A DNA stretch of 64,000 nucleotides from CAZYFH01 sp965197395 (GTDB lineage Bacteria; Acidobacteriota; Vicinamibacteria; Vicinamibacterales; UBA8438), in the NCBI GenBank assembly GCA_965197395.1, contig CBDANB010000007.1, positions 1,178,001 through 1,242,000 of the forward strand, written 5' to 3'. Below the pieces are notes generated by a model that saw only the letters and a list, made by a program, of their open reading frames with translations, did not search any database and was not told the DNA's origin. Shown here one piece after another: positions 42,651-50,773 of this stretch (position 1 is its first letter; each line of letters begins with the position of its first letter). Both the position numbers and the translations under genes were made by a program.

Positions 42651-45329
42651 TCAGGCCACCAGCTGGCGGAGCACGTACGGGAGAATCCCGCCGTGGCGGA
42701 AATAGGTGAGCTCATCGGGCGTATCGATGCGGGCCGTCACGCTGAACTCGCGTCTCGCGCCACCGACCGCCGTCGCGCGCACCCGGACGTCGCTGCGGGG
42801 CGCGAGCCCGTCGGCGACGCCGGTGAGGTCGAATGACTCGGTCCCGGTCAGACCCAGGCTCGCCGCCGAGTCCCCCTCCTTGAACACGAGCGGTAACACC
42901 CCCATGAACACCAAATTGCTCCGATGGATCCGCTCGAAGCTCTCGGCAATCACCGCGCGGACCCCGAGCAGCATCGTCCCCTTGGCCGCCCAGTCACGTG
43001 AGGAGCCCGAGCCGTATTCCCTACCGGCCAGCACGATCAGCGGCGTGCCCTCCGCCTGGTAACGCATCCCGGCGTCGTAGATGCTCATCTGCTCACCGCC
43101 TGGCTGATGACGCGTCCACCCGCCCTCCGTACCCGGGGCGAGCTGGTTGCGCAGGCGGATGTTGGCGAACGTGCCCCGCATCATCACCTCGTGGTTGCCC
43201 CGCCGGCTACCGAACGAGTTGAAGTCGGTGGGGGCGACGCCGTTGGCGATCAGGTACCGCCCAGCCGGGCCCTCTGCGGGGATCGCGCCCGCGGGCGAGA
43301 TGTGGTCGGTGGTGACGCTGTCACCCAGCAGGGCCAGGACGCGCGCGCCCTCGATGTCGGCGAGCGGGGCGGGTTGGGCCGACAGCGCATCGAAGAAGGG
43401 CGGGTGCTGGACGTAGGTCGAGTCGTCCGACCATTGGAACCGGTCGCCGCCCGGCGCCGATAGATCGCGCCACCGGCGGTCGCCGTCGAAGACGCCGGCG
43501 TATTTCTCGGTGAACTGCTCGGTCCTCACCGCCGACGTCATGGCCGCCTGGACCTCGCCCGCGGAGGGCCAGAGATCGGCGAGGAACACATCGCGCCCGT
43601 CTGAACCGGTGCCGAGCGGCTCGGTTGTGAGATCGATGGTCATGCGGCCGGCGATTGCGTAGGCAACGACGAGCGGCGGCGACGCGAGATAGTTTGCCCG
43701 CACGAGCGGCTGGACCCGTCCTTCGAAGTTGCGGTTCCCGCTCAGCACGGACGCCACGATGAGATCGCGCGTCGTGATGGCGTGCGCGACGTCGTCCGGA
43801 AGCGGGCCACTGTTGCCGATGCACGTCGTGCACCCATAGCCGACGAGGCCGAAACCAAGCTCGGCAAGGGGCGCCAGCAATCCGGCGGCCCGGAGATACT
43901 CGGTGACCACCATCGAGCCCGGCGCCAGGCTCGTCTTGACCCACGGCTGCGGCCGCAACCCGCGCTCCGCCGCCTTGCGGGCAACCAGCCCCGCGGCCAG
44001 CATGACGCTCGGGTTCGACGTGTTCGTGCAGCTCGTGATCGCGGCGATGACGACCGCGCCGTGATCGATGTCGGCCGCGCCGCCGTCGCCATTGGACGAC
44101 GCCGGTGACGACCCGACGCCGTATCCGGGGCGCGATTCGTCGAGCACGGCTCGAAACGCCTGCTTCGCGTTTTTCAGTAGCACGCGGTCCTGTGGACGCG
44201 TCGGACCGGCGATGCACGGCTCGATGGTCCCGAGGTCGATCTCGACGACGTCGGTGTAGACCGGGTCATCCGAGTCCGTCGCGAAGAGGCCCTGCGTCTT
44301 GGCGTACGCCTCGACCAGATCAACCTGCGCCGCCGGACGCCCGGTCAGCGACAGGTAATCGAGCGTCATCCCATCGATCGGACAGATGGCCACCGTCGAT
44401 CCGTATTCGGGCGACATGTTGCCGAGCGTGGCACGGTCGGCCAGCGTGAGCGAGGCGAGACCCGGACCGAAGAACTCAACGAACTTGGCGACGACGCCGT
44501 AGCGTCGCAGCCGCTCTGTCACCGTCAGGACCAGGTCCGTCGCCGTCGTCCCCCCGAAAAGCCTTCCGACCAACCGCACGCCGATGACGTCCGGTATGAG
44601 CATCGAGATCGGTTGGCCCAACATCGCCGCTTCCGCCTCGATGCCACCGACACCCCACCCGACAACACCGAGTCCGTTGACCATCGTCGTGTGCGAATCG
44701 GTGCCGACAAGCGTGTCTGGATACGCGAGCGTGTGCCCGTTCGAGGTGTCGCGGCACACGACGCGGGCCAGATACTCGACGTTGATCTGGTGGACGATGC
44801 CGGTGTCGGGCGGCACGACCTTGAAGTTGTCGAACGCATCCTGTCCCCACTTCAAGAACGCATAGCGTTCGCGGTTCCGCGTGAACTCGAGCTCGGCGTT
44901 GAGCTCCATGGCGTCGGGCCGACCAAAATGATCGACCTGCACCGAGTGGTCGATGACGAGCTCAGCCGGTTGCAACGGGTTGACGCGGCCCGGGTCGCCG
45001 CCCAACCGGACGACGCCGTCACGCATCGCGGCAAGGTCGACCACTGCGGGCACCCCGGTGAAATCCTGCAGTAGGACCCGCGCCGGCATGAAGGCAATCT
45101 CTGCCGCGAGCCCTGGCGTCCAGCGGGCGAGCGCCTCGATGTCGTCCGCCGTCACCGAACCGCCGTCCTCACGGCGGAGCATGTTCTCCAGCAGGATCTT
45201 GAGTGAATACGGCAGCCGGCCCACGGTGGGATAGCCGTTGGATTCGAGCGCGCGGAGGTTGTACAGCTCGACGGTGGTACCGTCGCCGGCAGGCAGTGCC
45301 TGGCGCGTGCCAAAGGAGTTGAGGCTCAT
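42651..45329 (-). CDS. acnA: Aconitate hydratase A
   Basis: 892 residues from the ATG at 45329. Aconitase marks include DSHTTMVNGLGVVGWGVGG, the cluster cysteine region ITSCTNTSNPSVM, GYGCTTCIGNSGPL and SRDWAAKGTMLLGVRAVI. It interconverts citrate and isocitrate in the citric acid cycle using a 4Fe-4S cluster. An in-frame ATG upstream at 45368 is unlikely to be used. It is transcribed with pepF, only 2 bases apart, and is divergent from the nfo gene. Confidence 0.96.
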   Translation of the reverse strand: MSLNSFGTRQALPAGDGTTVELYNLRALESNGYPTVGRLPYSLKILLENMLRREDGGSVTADDIEALARWTPGLAAEIAFMPARVLLQDFTGVPAVVDLAAMRDGVVRLGGDPGRVNPLQPAELVIDHSVQVDHFGRPDAMELNAELEFTRNRERYAFLKWGQDAFDNFKVVPPDTGIVHQINVEYLARVVCRDTSNGHTLAYPDTLVGTDSHTTMVNGLGVVGWGVGGIEAEAAMLGQPISMLIPDVIGVRLVGRLFGGTTATDLVLTVTERLRRYGVVAKFVEFFGPGLASLTLADRATLGNMSPEYGSTVAICPIDGMTLDYLSLTGRPAAQVDLVEAYAKTQGLFATDSDDPVYTDVVEIDLGTIEPCIAGPTRPQDRVLLKNAKQAFRAVLDESRPGYGVGSSPASSNGDGGAADIDHGAVVIAAITSCTNTSNPSVMLAAGLVARKAAERGLRPQPWVKTSLAPGSMVVTEYLRAAGLLAPLAELGFGLVGYGCTTCIGNSGPLPDDVAHAITTRDLIVASVLSGNRNFEGRVQPLVRANYLASPPLVVAYAIAGRMTIDLTTEPLGTGSDGRDVFLADLWPSAGEVQAAMTSAVRTEQFTEKYAGVFDGDRRWRDLSAPGGDRFQWSDDSTYVQHPPFFDALSAQPAPLADIEGARVLALLGDSVTTDHISPAGAIPAEGPAGRYLIANGVAPTDFNSFGSRRGNHEVMMRGTFANIRLRNQLAPGTEGGWTRHQPGGEQMSIYDAGMRYQAEGTPLIVLAGREYGSGSSRDWAAKGTMLLGVRAVIAESFERIHRSNLVFMGVLPLVFKEGDSAASLGLTGTESFDLTGVADGLAPRSDVRVRATAVGGARREFSVTARIDTPDELTYFRHGGILPYVLRQLVA

Positions 45330-45472
45330 GGTCTGTCTGTACCAGCGAGGTCCCCAGCGGCGATGCACGTAAGCGCCGGGTTTAGAATGCCGTCGACTCG
45401 TCGGACGGAATCCTCAATGATCCTTCACGATCGACCTGTGACGCAAGGCCCCGCCCGACCGGGTGGACGCCC

Positions 45473-46351
45473 ATGACCCGACCGCGTCTCGGCGCGCACA
45501 TGTCGATCGCCGGCGGCGTGCCGTGCGCGATCGAACGCGCGGTCGCGACGGGGTGCGAAGCCCTGCAGATCTTCACGAAGAACTCGAACCAGTGGCGCGC
45601 CCGGCCGATCCCTGACGCGGAGATCGAAGATTTCCGCGCGAGGGCGCACGCGAGCAGCATCGACTCGATCGTGTCGCATGCGAGCTATCTGATCAACCTG
45701 GCGGCGCCCGATCGCGCCCTGCGCCAGCGGTCGATCGCGGCGCTGGAGGACGAGCTCCACCGGGGAGACCAGCTCGGACTCTCCGGCGTCGTCCTCCACC
45801 CGGGGGCGTACACGACCGGCACGGAACAGGACGGGGTGAAGTGGATCGCCGAAGGAATCGCCCACGCGCAGTCCCGCCAGACAGGCCGCACGCCGGTGGT
45901 GCTCGAGCATACGGCGGGGCAGGGCACGATGCTCGGGCATCGGTTCGAGCAGCTACGCGCGATGATCGACGACCTCGACGACGCGGCGCACGTGACGATT
46001 TGTCTGGACACGTGCCACCTGGTCGCCGCCGGTTACGACATCGTCTCGGAGACCGGCTATCGCCGAGTGTGCGACGAGTTCGACGCCGTGCTCGGGTTCG
46101 ATCGCCTGACGGTCGTGCATCTCAACGACTCGAAGAAGCCGCTCGGCAGCCGCGTCGACCGCCACGACAACATCGGACAGGGCTGCATCGGCACGGAGCC
46201 GTTCCGCAGGCTGCTGCGGGACCCGCGGTTCGCACACATGCCGATGGTGCTCGAGACGCCCAAGGCCGGACGTGGCCAACCGCCCGGGACCGACGCCGAT
46301 CCCCAGGACCTCGAGAACCTCGCGCTCTTGCGACGACTCCGCGATGAATGA
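45473..46351 (+). CDS. nfo: Deoxyribonuclease IV (endonuclease IV)
   Basis: 292 residues. Family motifs in order: LGAHMSIAGGV, LHPGAYTTGTE, LEHTAGQGTMLG, CLDTCHLVAAGYD, DRHDNIGQGCIGTEPF and LETPK, providing the three-zinc site. The enzyme cuts DNA at abasic sites in base excision repair. A TAGAAT at 45383-45388 is a possible -10. It is divergent from acnA with 143 bases between. Confidence 0.95.
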   Translation: MTRPRLGAHMSIAGGVPCAIERAVATGCEALQIFTKNSNQWRARPIPDAEIEDFRARAHASSIDSIVSHASYLINLAAPDRALRQRSIAALEDELHRGDQLGLSGVVLHPGAYTTGTEQDGVKWIAEGIAHAQSRQTGRTPVVLEHTAGQGTMLGHRFEQLRAMIDDLDDAAHVTICLDTCHLVAAGYDIVSETGYRRVCDEFDAVLGFDRLTVVHLNDSKKPLGSRVDRHDNIGQGCIGTEPFRRLLRDPRFAHMPMVLETPKAGRGQPPGTDADPQDLENLALLRRLRDE

Positions 46352-46389
46352 GGGCGCCACGGCTCCCGACCAACGGCCTGTCGCGCAGG

Positions 46390-46941
46390 TCACTCCGATT
46401 CGCTGAACACCTCGGCTTCGAACGTCCACACCCTGGCGCCGCGCGTCCAGGCATCCTCCGGCAGACCGGCCTTGCGACAGGTCTGGCCCAGGAATGTGCG
46501 CGCGTCCCAGCCCCACTCGACCGCCACCTGCGGCAACAGCAGACCGCGATGCGCGCCGTCGTCGACGACCAGGCCGTGGCGGCCCACATCGATCGCGGTT
46601 GCGTCTCGGAGCTCGGTCAGCGGGCCGAGCACGGAGACCTCGAACACGACGTCGGCGAGCTCGACGCGCGACAGCGCAGGGAAGCGCGGATCCTCGGTTG
46701 CCGCGGAAACGGCGACACGACGGACGATGTCGGCCAGCGGCGCGTCGGCGTCGACGTGACCGATGCAGCCGCGGAGCGCCCCCGCCAGGTGGATCGTAAC
46801 GAACGCGCCAGCCCGGCGGCGCAGTGTGTCGGCGTCGCCGGTGTCCGCCGTGCCGTCGGGTCGCGGGTGGTCGAGTCTCGCGGCCACCGCGCCGCGCGCA
46901 ATCAACAGTAGACGCCGTCCTTCAGCGTCGGACAGACCCAT
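46390..46941 (-). CDS. amrA: AMMECR1-domain protein (AmmeMemoRadiSam system protein A)
   Basis: 183 residues. The block FVTIHLAGALRGCIGHVDAD with VELADVVFEVSVLGPLTEL and GAHRGLLLPQVAVEWGWD is the AMMECR1 signature. It overlaps nothing and lies 4 bases downstream of the MEMO-like gene on the same strand, so the two form an operon. The radical-SAM partner usually named in this system is not nearby. Its biochemical role is not established. Confidence 0.88.
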   Translation of the reverse strand: MGLSDAEGRRLLLIARGAVAARLDHPRPDGTADTGDADTLRRRAGAFVTIHLAGALRGCIGHVDADAPLADIVRRVAVSAATEDPRFPALSRVELADVVFEVSVLGPLTELRDATAIDVGRHGLVVDDGAHRGLLLPQVAVEWGWDARTFLGQTCRKAGLPEDAWTRGARVWTFEAEVFSESE

Positions 46942-46945
46942 CCGC

Positions 46946-47806
46946 TCACTCCATCACGGCCGCGAGGTATCCGACCACCTGCCGCTTGTCACCCGACACG
47001 TCCCCGGAATCGGCGCGCATGAGCACCTGGCCCCGTGTCGCGCCGAGCGCACGTGCGGCCCGCATCACGCTGATCGCGGCTCCCCCCCCGCAGGCCACCG
47101 AGCGTCCGCGCTCGGGCTCCGGATACCGCTCGAACTCGGTCAGCAGCCCATCCGCGTCGAATCGTTCCACGAAGCCAGCAACGCGCCCGTCAAGCTCGGC
47201 TGCTCGGTCGGCGTCGAAATAGTGCGACAGATCGGTGCTGGCCACGAGCAGCGCTCTGGTGTCGGCCAACGTCTCGGCGAGCAGGTCGGCGAGGGCGAGG
47301 ATGGTCGAGCGCACCTGATAGCCGACGACCAGCGGCACGATGGGCGTGTCGGGAAGGACCCGCCGCAGAAACGGCAGCTGGAGCTCGAGTGAGTGCTCTC
47401 GTGCATGGGCCTCAGGGTTGAGTACGACCAACGGAGATCGCGTATGAAGACGCGCCGCCAGCGCGGCATCGACCGTTATCGGCCCGAGTGGCGTGTCGAA
47501 CGCGCCGCGCGCATAGACGGACACGCCGTCGAATCCGACGAAGTGAGACGGGCCGACCAGCACGACGACGTCGTATGGCCCGCCCCGCACCGCAGCATAC
47601 GCGTGCGCCGCAACCGGCCCCGAATAGATCAGCCCGGCGTGCGGCGCGATGAGCGCACGGACACGCGGCCGGCGACTCTCGCTCGCGCGATGGAGGTAGC
47701 CATCCACCTCAGCTGAGAGAGCCCCCCCGTCCGCCGGATACCACGTACCGGCGACGGCGGCCGGCCGTAGCGGCTCGAGTGCCTCTTCCTGGCGCTGGGG
47801 TCCCAT
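46946..47806 (-). CDS. amrB: MEMO1-like protein (AmmeMemoRadiSam system protein B)
   Basis: 286 residues from an ATG at 47806; an upstream GTG start (47854) would add 16 residues. MEMO motifs are AGTWYPADGG, PHAGLIYSGPVAAHAYA, VVLVGPSHFVGFDGVSVY and ASTDLSHYFD. The MEMO fold resembles extradiol dioxygenases and binds a metal. It is the upstream member of the AmmeMemo pair. Divergent from the DUF1684 gene. Confidence 0.88.
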   Translation of the reverse strand: MGPQRQEEALEPLRPAAVAGTWYPADGGALSAEVDGYLHRASESRRPRVRALIAPHAGLIYSGPVAAHAYAAVRGGPYDVVVLVGPSHFVGFDGVSVYARGAFDTPLGPITVDAALAARLHTRSPLVVLNPEAHAREHSLELQLPFLRRVLPDTPIVPLVVGYQVRSTILALADLLAETLADTRALLVASTDLSHYFDADRAAELDGRVAGFVERFDADGLLTEFERYPEPERGRSVACGGGAAISVMRAARALGATRGQVLMRADSGDVSGDKRQVVGYLAAVME

Positions 47807-47904
47807 GAGATCGTCCGTTCGCGTGTGCTGGCGGTGGCCGCGCTCACGGCCCATTCCGTCGACGAGACGCGTCGTCGCGCAGGTCGCACGCCGCGCGCGC
47901 TGCG

Positions 47905-47933
47905 TTGACCGCCGACAGCCACTCTACTATTCT
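47905..47933 (+). promoter_or_regulatory. Candidate promoter of the DUF1684 gene
   Basis: TTGACC at 47905-47910 and TATTCT at 47928-47933 are 17 bases apart, ahead of the GTG at 47961. Confidence 0.4.
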
Positions 47934-47960
47934 GGCCTCGAGTCCCCCCGTGAGGTGAGC

Positions 47961-48845
47961 GTGACCCGAATCGCTGTGTCGTGCGCCGTCGCGATCCTGT
48001 CGATCTTGCTGTCGGTTGGTCTCGCCGCGCAAGACTACGTCGCGGAGACCGAGTCGTGGCGCGCCGAGCGGGAGGCGCGTCTCACGGCCGACGACGGGTG
48101 GTTGACGGTCGCGGGTCTCTTCTTCCTCACGGAGGGCGAGAACAGCTTCGGGTCGTCGCCAGTCAACGACATTGTGATCCGCACCGGGCCTGAGCGTGCG
48201 GGCATCGTCACCCTGGACGACGGGCGGATCACGGTGCGTGCCGCCGTGGGCACCACGCTGTCGGTAGACGGACAAGATGTCGTGTCCGCGCGGCTGTGGC
48301 CGTTCGAGGGCAACGACCGTCCGACGATCACGGTGGGACCGCTCAGCCTGTTCGCGCATTACAGCGGCGAGCGCCTGGCCATTCGGATGCGGGACCGCGA
48401 CAGCGATATCCTCCGACAGTTCCGCGGACTGCAATGGTTTCCCGTCGACGACCGCTACCGCGTGCGCGGCCGATACGTGCCGCACGACGAACCGGTAACG
48501 ATTACGCTCCCGAACATCCTCGGAGACGTCGAGGTGTTTCAGAGCAGCGGATCGGTGGCGCTGCGTGTCGGCGGACGCGCGCTGCGTATGATGGCGATCG
48601 ACTCGGGCGATCGGCTGTGGTTCATCTTCCGGGATATGACGAGCGGGACCGAGACCTATCCGGCGGCGCGCTTTCTGTACGCGGACGCCCCGGCGAACGG
48701 GGTGACCGTCGTCGACTTCAACCGGGCCTACAACCCGCCCTGCGCGTTCAACCCGTATACCACCTGTCCGCTGCCGCCGCCGGAGAATCGCCTACCGATT
48801 CGGATCGAAGCCGGCGAGATGGACTACCACGCCGCGAACGAATGA
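47961..48845 (+). CDS. Secreted DUF1684 protein
   Basis: 294 residues. The signal peptide (CAVAILSILLSVGLAAQ) is followed by the DUF1684 fold: VAETESWRAEREARLTADDG, WLTVAGLFFLTEGENSFG, and the C-terminal FNRAYNPPCAFNPYTTCPLP with its conserved cysteines. DUF1684 proteins are exported and of unknown function. GTG start with GAGGTGAG upstream. It is divergent from the AmmeMemo pair. Confidence 0.85.
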   Translation: MTRIAVSCAVAILSILLSVGLAAQDYVAETESWRAEREARLTADDGWLTVAGLFFLTEGENSFGSSPVNDIVIRTGPERAGIVTLDDGRITVRAAVGTTLSVDGQDVVSARLWPFEGNDRPTITVGPLSLFAHYSGERLAIRMRDRDSDILRQFRGLQWFPVDDRYRVRGRYVPHDEPVTITLPNILGDVEVFQSSGSVALRVGGRALRMMAIDSGDRLWFIFRDMTSGTETYPAARFLYADAPANGVTVVDFNRAYNPPCAFNPYTTCPLPPPENRLPIRIEAGEMDYHAANE

Positions 48846-48959
48846 GTGAAGTGCGCGACCGAGCGCTGTGCGCACTCGCATCCCACGGTCGGTGACGACG
48901 GGCTGGCGCGAGAAGCCTTGACCGAGGATCGGTGACGGCTGAGGGCGGGGGCGCCCAGA

Positions 48960-49211
48960 TCAGGCGAAGCCGGCCAGTTCGGCCGACACGATCTTCTGGC
49001 ACTCCGGACAGGCGAGCACCCGCCCGCGTCTCGGCAAGGTCGAGGTGAAGTTCACCCGGGTGCGCAGCAATCGTACGACCTTGAGCACGTCGAGATCGGC
49101 CTCGCAGTGCGGGCACTTGACGGAGTTCTCCAGCGTGTACTCGGCCTCGGCCTCTCGACCGGACAGGCCCTCCGACCCCACCGCGATCTCGCGAACGTCG
49201 GCGTCAGACAT
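48960..49211 (-). CDS. Zinc-ribbon protein of unknown function
   Basis: 83 residues. CPHC near residue 33 and CPEC near residue 68 form a four-cysteine zinc ribbon, separated by a hydrophobic, strand-rich stretch (LDVLKVVRLLRTRVNFTS). The first 30 residues are acidic. No named family. It lies 89 bases downstream of the methyltransferase gene on the same strand. Confidence 0.6.
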   Translation of the reverse strand: MSDADVREIAVGSEGLSGREAEAEYTLENSVKCPHCEADLDVLKVVRLLRTRVNFTSTLPRRGRVLACPECQKIVSAELAGFA

Positions 49212-49300
49212 GGCACCCAGCGTCCGGCCCTCTCCGGTTGACGGGACGCACTCTCCCTATTGTCGGCCGAATGGGGTCCGAGCGCCACCCGGTGGGCTGG

Positions 49301-50176
49301 CTACGTCGCTCGCGCATACAGATCCAGCACTCCGCCCGCACGCGCGGCCTCGAGCGGCGTCCTGATCGCGGCGGTCACCCACCACGGGCGCCCCGCTCGC
49401 TCGAGCACCGGGGTCTCTACCCGCGTCACCTCGAACCCGGCCGCGGCAACGATCCGCGTGAGCGTCGCCGGCGTGAAGAACCAGAGGTGGTGAAGCGCGC
49501 CGTAATGTTTCCATCGCTGGCGCTTGAGACCCAGGCGGCTCTGCCAGCTCTTCAGACGCGGACTCAATCCAGCCATATTGGGCACGCCCACGAATAGAAT
49601 ACCATCGGCGGCGAGGAGCCCTCGGGCGCGTCTGAGCTCCTCGAGCGGGTTCTGCGTGTGCTCGAGCACGTGGTTGAACCTGACAACGTCGAAGCGGGTG
49701 GCGTCGTCGAACCCAATGTGCGGGAGCTCACCTTCCCAGAGGCGCACGCCCGTATCCCGCGCCGCCGCCGTCAGCGTCACATCGGTGCCGTCCACGTGCC
49801 AGCCGTCGTCCACCGCGAAGCGGATGAACGCCCCGGCTCCACAGCCCACGTCGAGCAGTGCGCGGCGCGGCGGGGGGAGGAGACCCGTGAGCGTCGCGAG
49901 TTGCCGCGCATAGTGTCGGCGCCGGGCGGGATCGATGGCGCGGTCAGCAGCCGGATGGTATGCGGCGCCGTAGACCGCTGTCGCGAGTTGCTCGAAGATC
50001 GGACGGGGGTGCTGGAATTCGAGCCCGCAGCGCGCGCAGCGCGCGAGCGACAACCCCTGGAAGTCGACACCAATGGCGCGAGGCGGGCACTGACACATCG
50101 GGCACGCCACCGCTTCTCGCGCCGACAGCGCCGCGTCCACCTCGACGCGCGACCGACCAAAGAGCGAACCGGTCAT
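49301..50176 (-). CDS. SAM-dependent methyltransferase with an N-terminal zinc-binding motif
   Basis: 291 residues. An N-terminal pair CPMC and CARC suggests a zinc-binding domain, as in several cell-wall and O-antigen methyltransferases. SAM motif I is RRALLDVGCGAGAFIRFAVD and the HVLEHTQNPLEELRRARGLL block is the motif IV region, leading to the C-terminal LHHLWFFTPATLTRI. The substrate is unknown. The ATG at 50176 is only 3 bases from the end of structured repeat copy 3, which lies upstream in the same orientation. Confidence 0.8.
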   Translation of the reverse strand: MTGSLFGRSRVEVDAALSAREAVACPMCQCPPRAIGVDFQGLSLARCARCGLEFQHPRPIFEQLATAVYGAAYHPAADRAIDPARRRHYARQLATLTGLLPPPRRALLDVGCGAGAFIRFAVDDGWHVDGTDVTLTAAARDTGVRLWEGELPHIGFDDATRFDVVRFNHVLEHTQNPLEELRRARGLLAADGILFVGVPNMAGLSPRLKSWQSRLGLKRQRWKHYGALHHLWFFTPATLTRIVAAAGFEVTRVETPVLERAGRPWWVTAAIRTPLEAARAGGVLDLYARAT

Positions 50177-50179
50177 TCT

Positions 50180-50275
50180 CTAGATGGGGCTGCGCCCCAA
50201 GCCCCCGCGACCGCTGCGTGGGGACCCCGAGTGCCCCACTCCGCGGCCGCACGGCGCGCCGTGCGCGCCTGGCCG
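50180..50275 (-). repeat. Structured intergenic repeat, copy 3
   Basis: The copy is on the minus strand, so its tail ends just before the methyltransferase start codon at 50176. Hairpin 1: 50253-50259 with 50263-50269. Hairpin 2: outer stem near 50207-50215 with 50244-50252 (two G-U pairs), inner stem (GTGGGG/CCCCAC) and ten-base loop CACTCGGGGT in the minus reading. Hairpin 3: 50186-50190 with 50194-50198. Confidence 0.82.
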
Positions 50276-50307
50276 TCGACACCGATCCATCTCGCTCCGG
50301 CCTGACC

Positions 50308-50358
50308 CAGATGGGGCTTCGCCCCAAGCTCCCACGCTGTGCGCCGTGCTTCGGCGCG
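50308..50358 (-). repeat. Partial copy of the structured repeat
   Basis: In the minus reading the tail GGGGCGAAGCCCCATCTG is present together with GCGTGGGAGCTT before it, but the central hairpin 2 is missing. It lies about 30 bases from the end of copy 3 in the same orientation, so it is probably an older copy that was mostly deleted. Confidence 0.55.
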
Positions 50359-50458
50359 ACGTGTCTCTTTTGCACACGTGACGGACAGTCGAAACACCTC
50401 GTCAATCATGGCATGCCCCCCGTACCGCGCGCCCGAGCCGGGGTGCTACGATCCGCGC

Positions 50459-50773
50459 ATGGCCGAGCGCTTGACGCGGGCGGAGGTCGAGCGCATCGCC
50501 GCGCTGGCACATCTAGAGCTCACAGCGGACGAGGCGGAGCGATTCACCAGACAGCTTGGTGACATCCTCGATTACGCGGAGCGGCTACGCCACGTCGATA
50601 CGACCGGGACGACCGAGAGCTGGCGCCCAAGCGCGCCGGAGTCCGCACTACGGGCGGACACGGTGCGCCCATCGCTGGGTCCGCGTGATGCGCTGGCCAA
50701 CGCCCCAGACGCCTCGCCAGCCGACCGGGACTCGGACACCGGCTTCTTTCGGGTACCCCGGGTGATCGGTTGA
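50459..50773 (+). CDS. gatC: Aspartyl/glutamyl-tRNA amidotransferase subunit C
   Basis: 104 residues. LTRAEVERIAALAHLELTAD and RQLGDILDYAERLRHVDTTG are the GatC signature, and the C-terminus has FFRVPRVIG. GatC stabilises the GatA-GatB amidotransferase that converts misacylated Glu-tRNA(Gln) or Asp-tRNA(Asn). Its TGA overlaps the ATG of gatA by one base. gatB is not in the window. Confidence 0.93.
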   Translation: MAERLTRAEVERIAALAHLELTADEAERFTRQLGDILDYAERLRHVDTTGTTESWRPSAPESALRADTVRPSLGPRDALANAPDASPADRDSDTGFFRVPRVIG

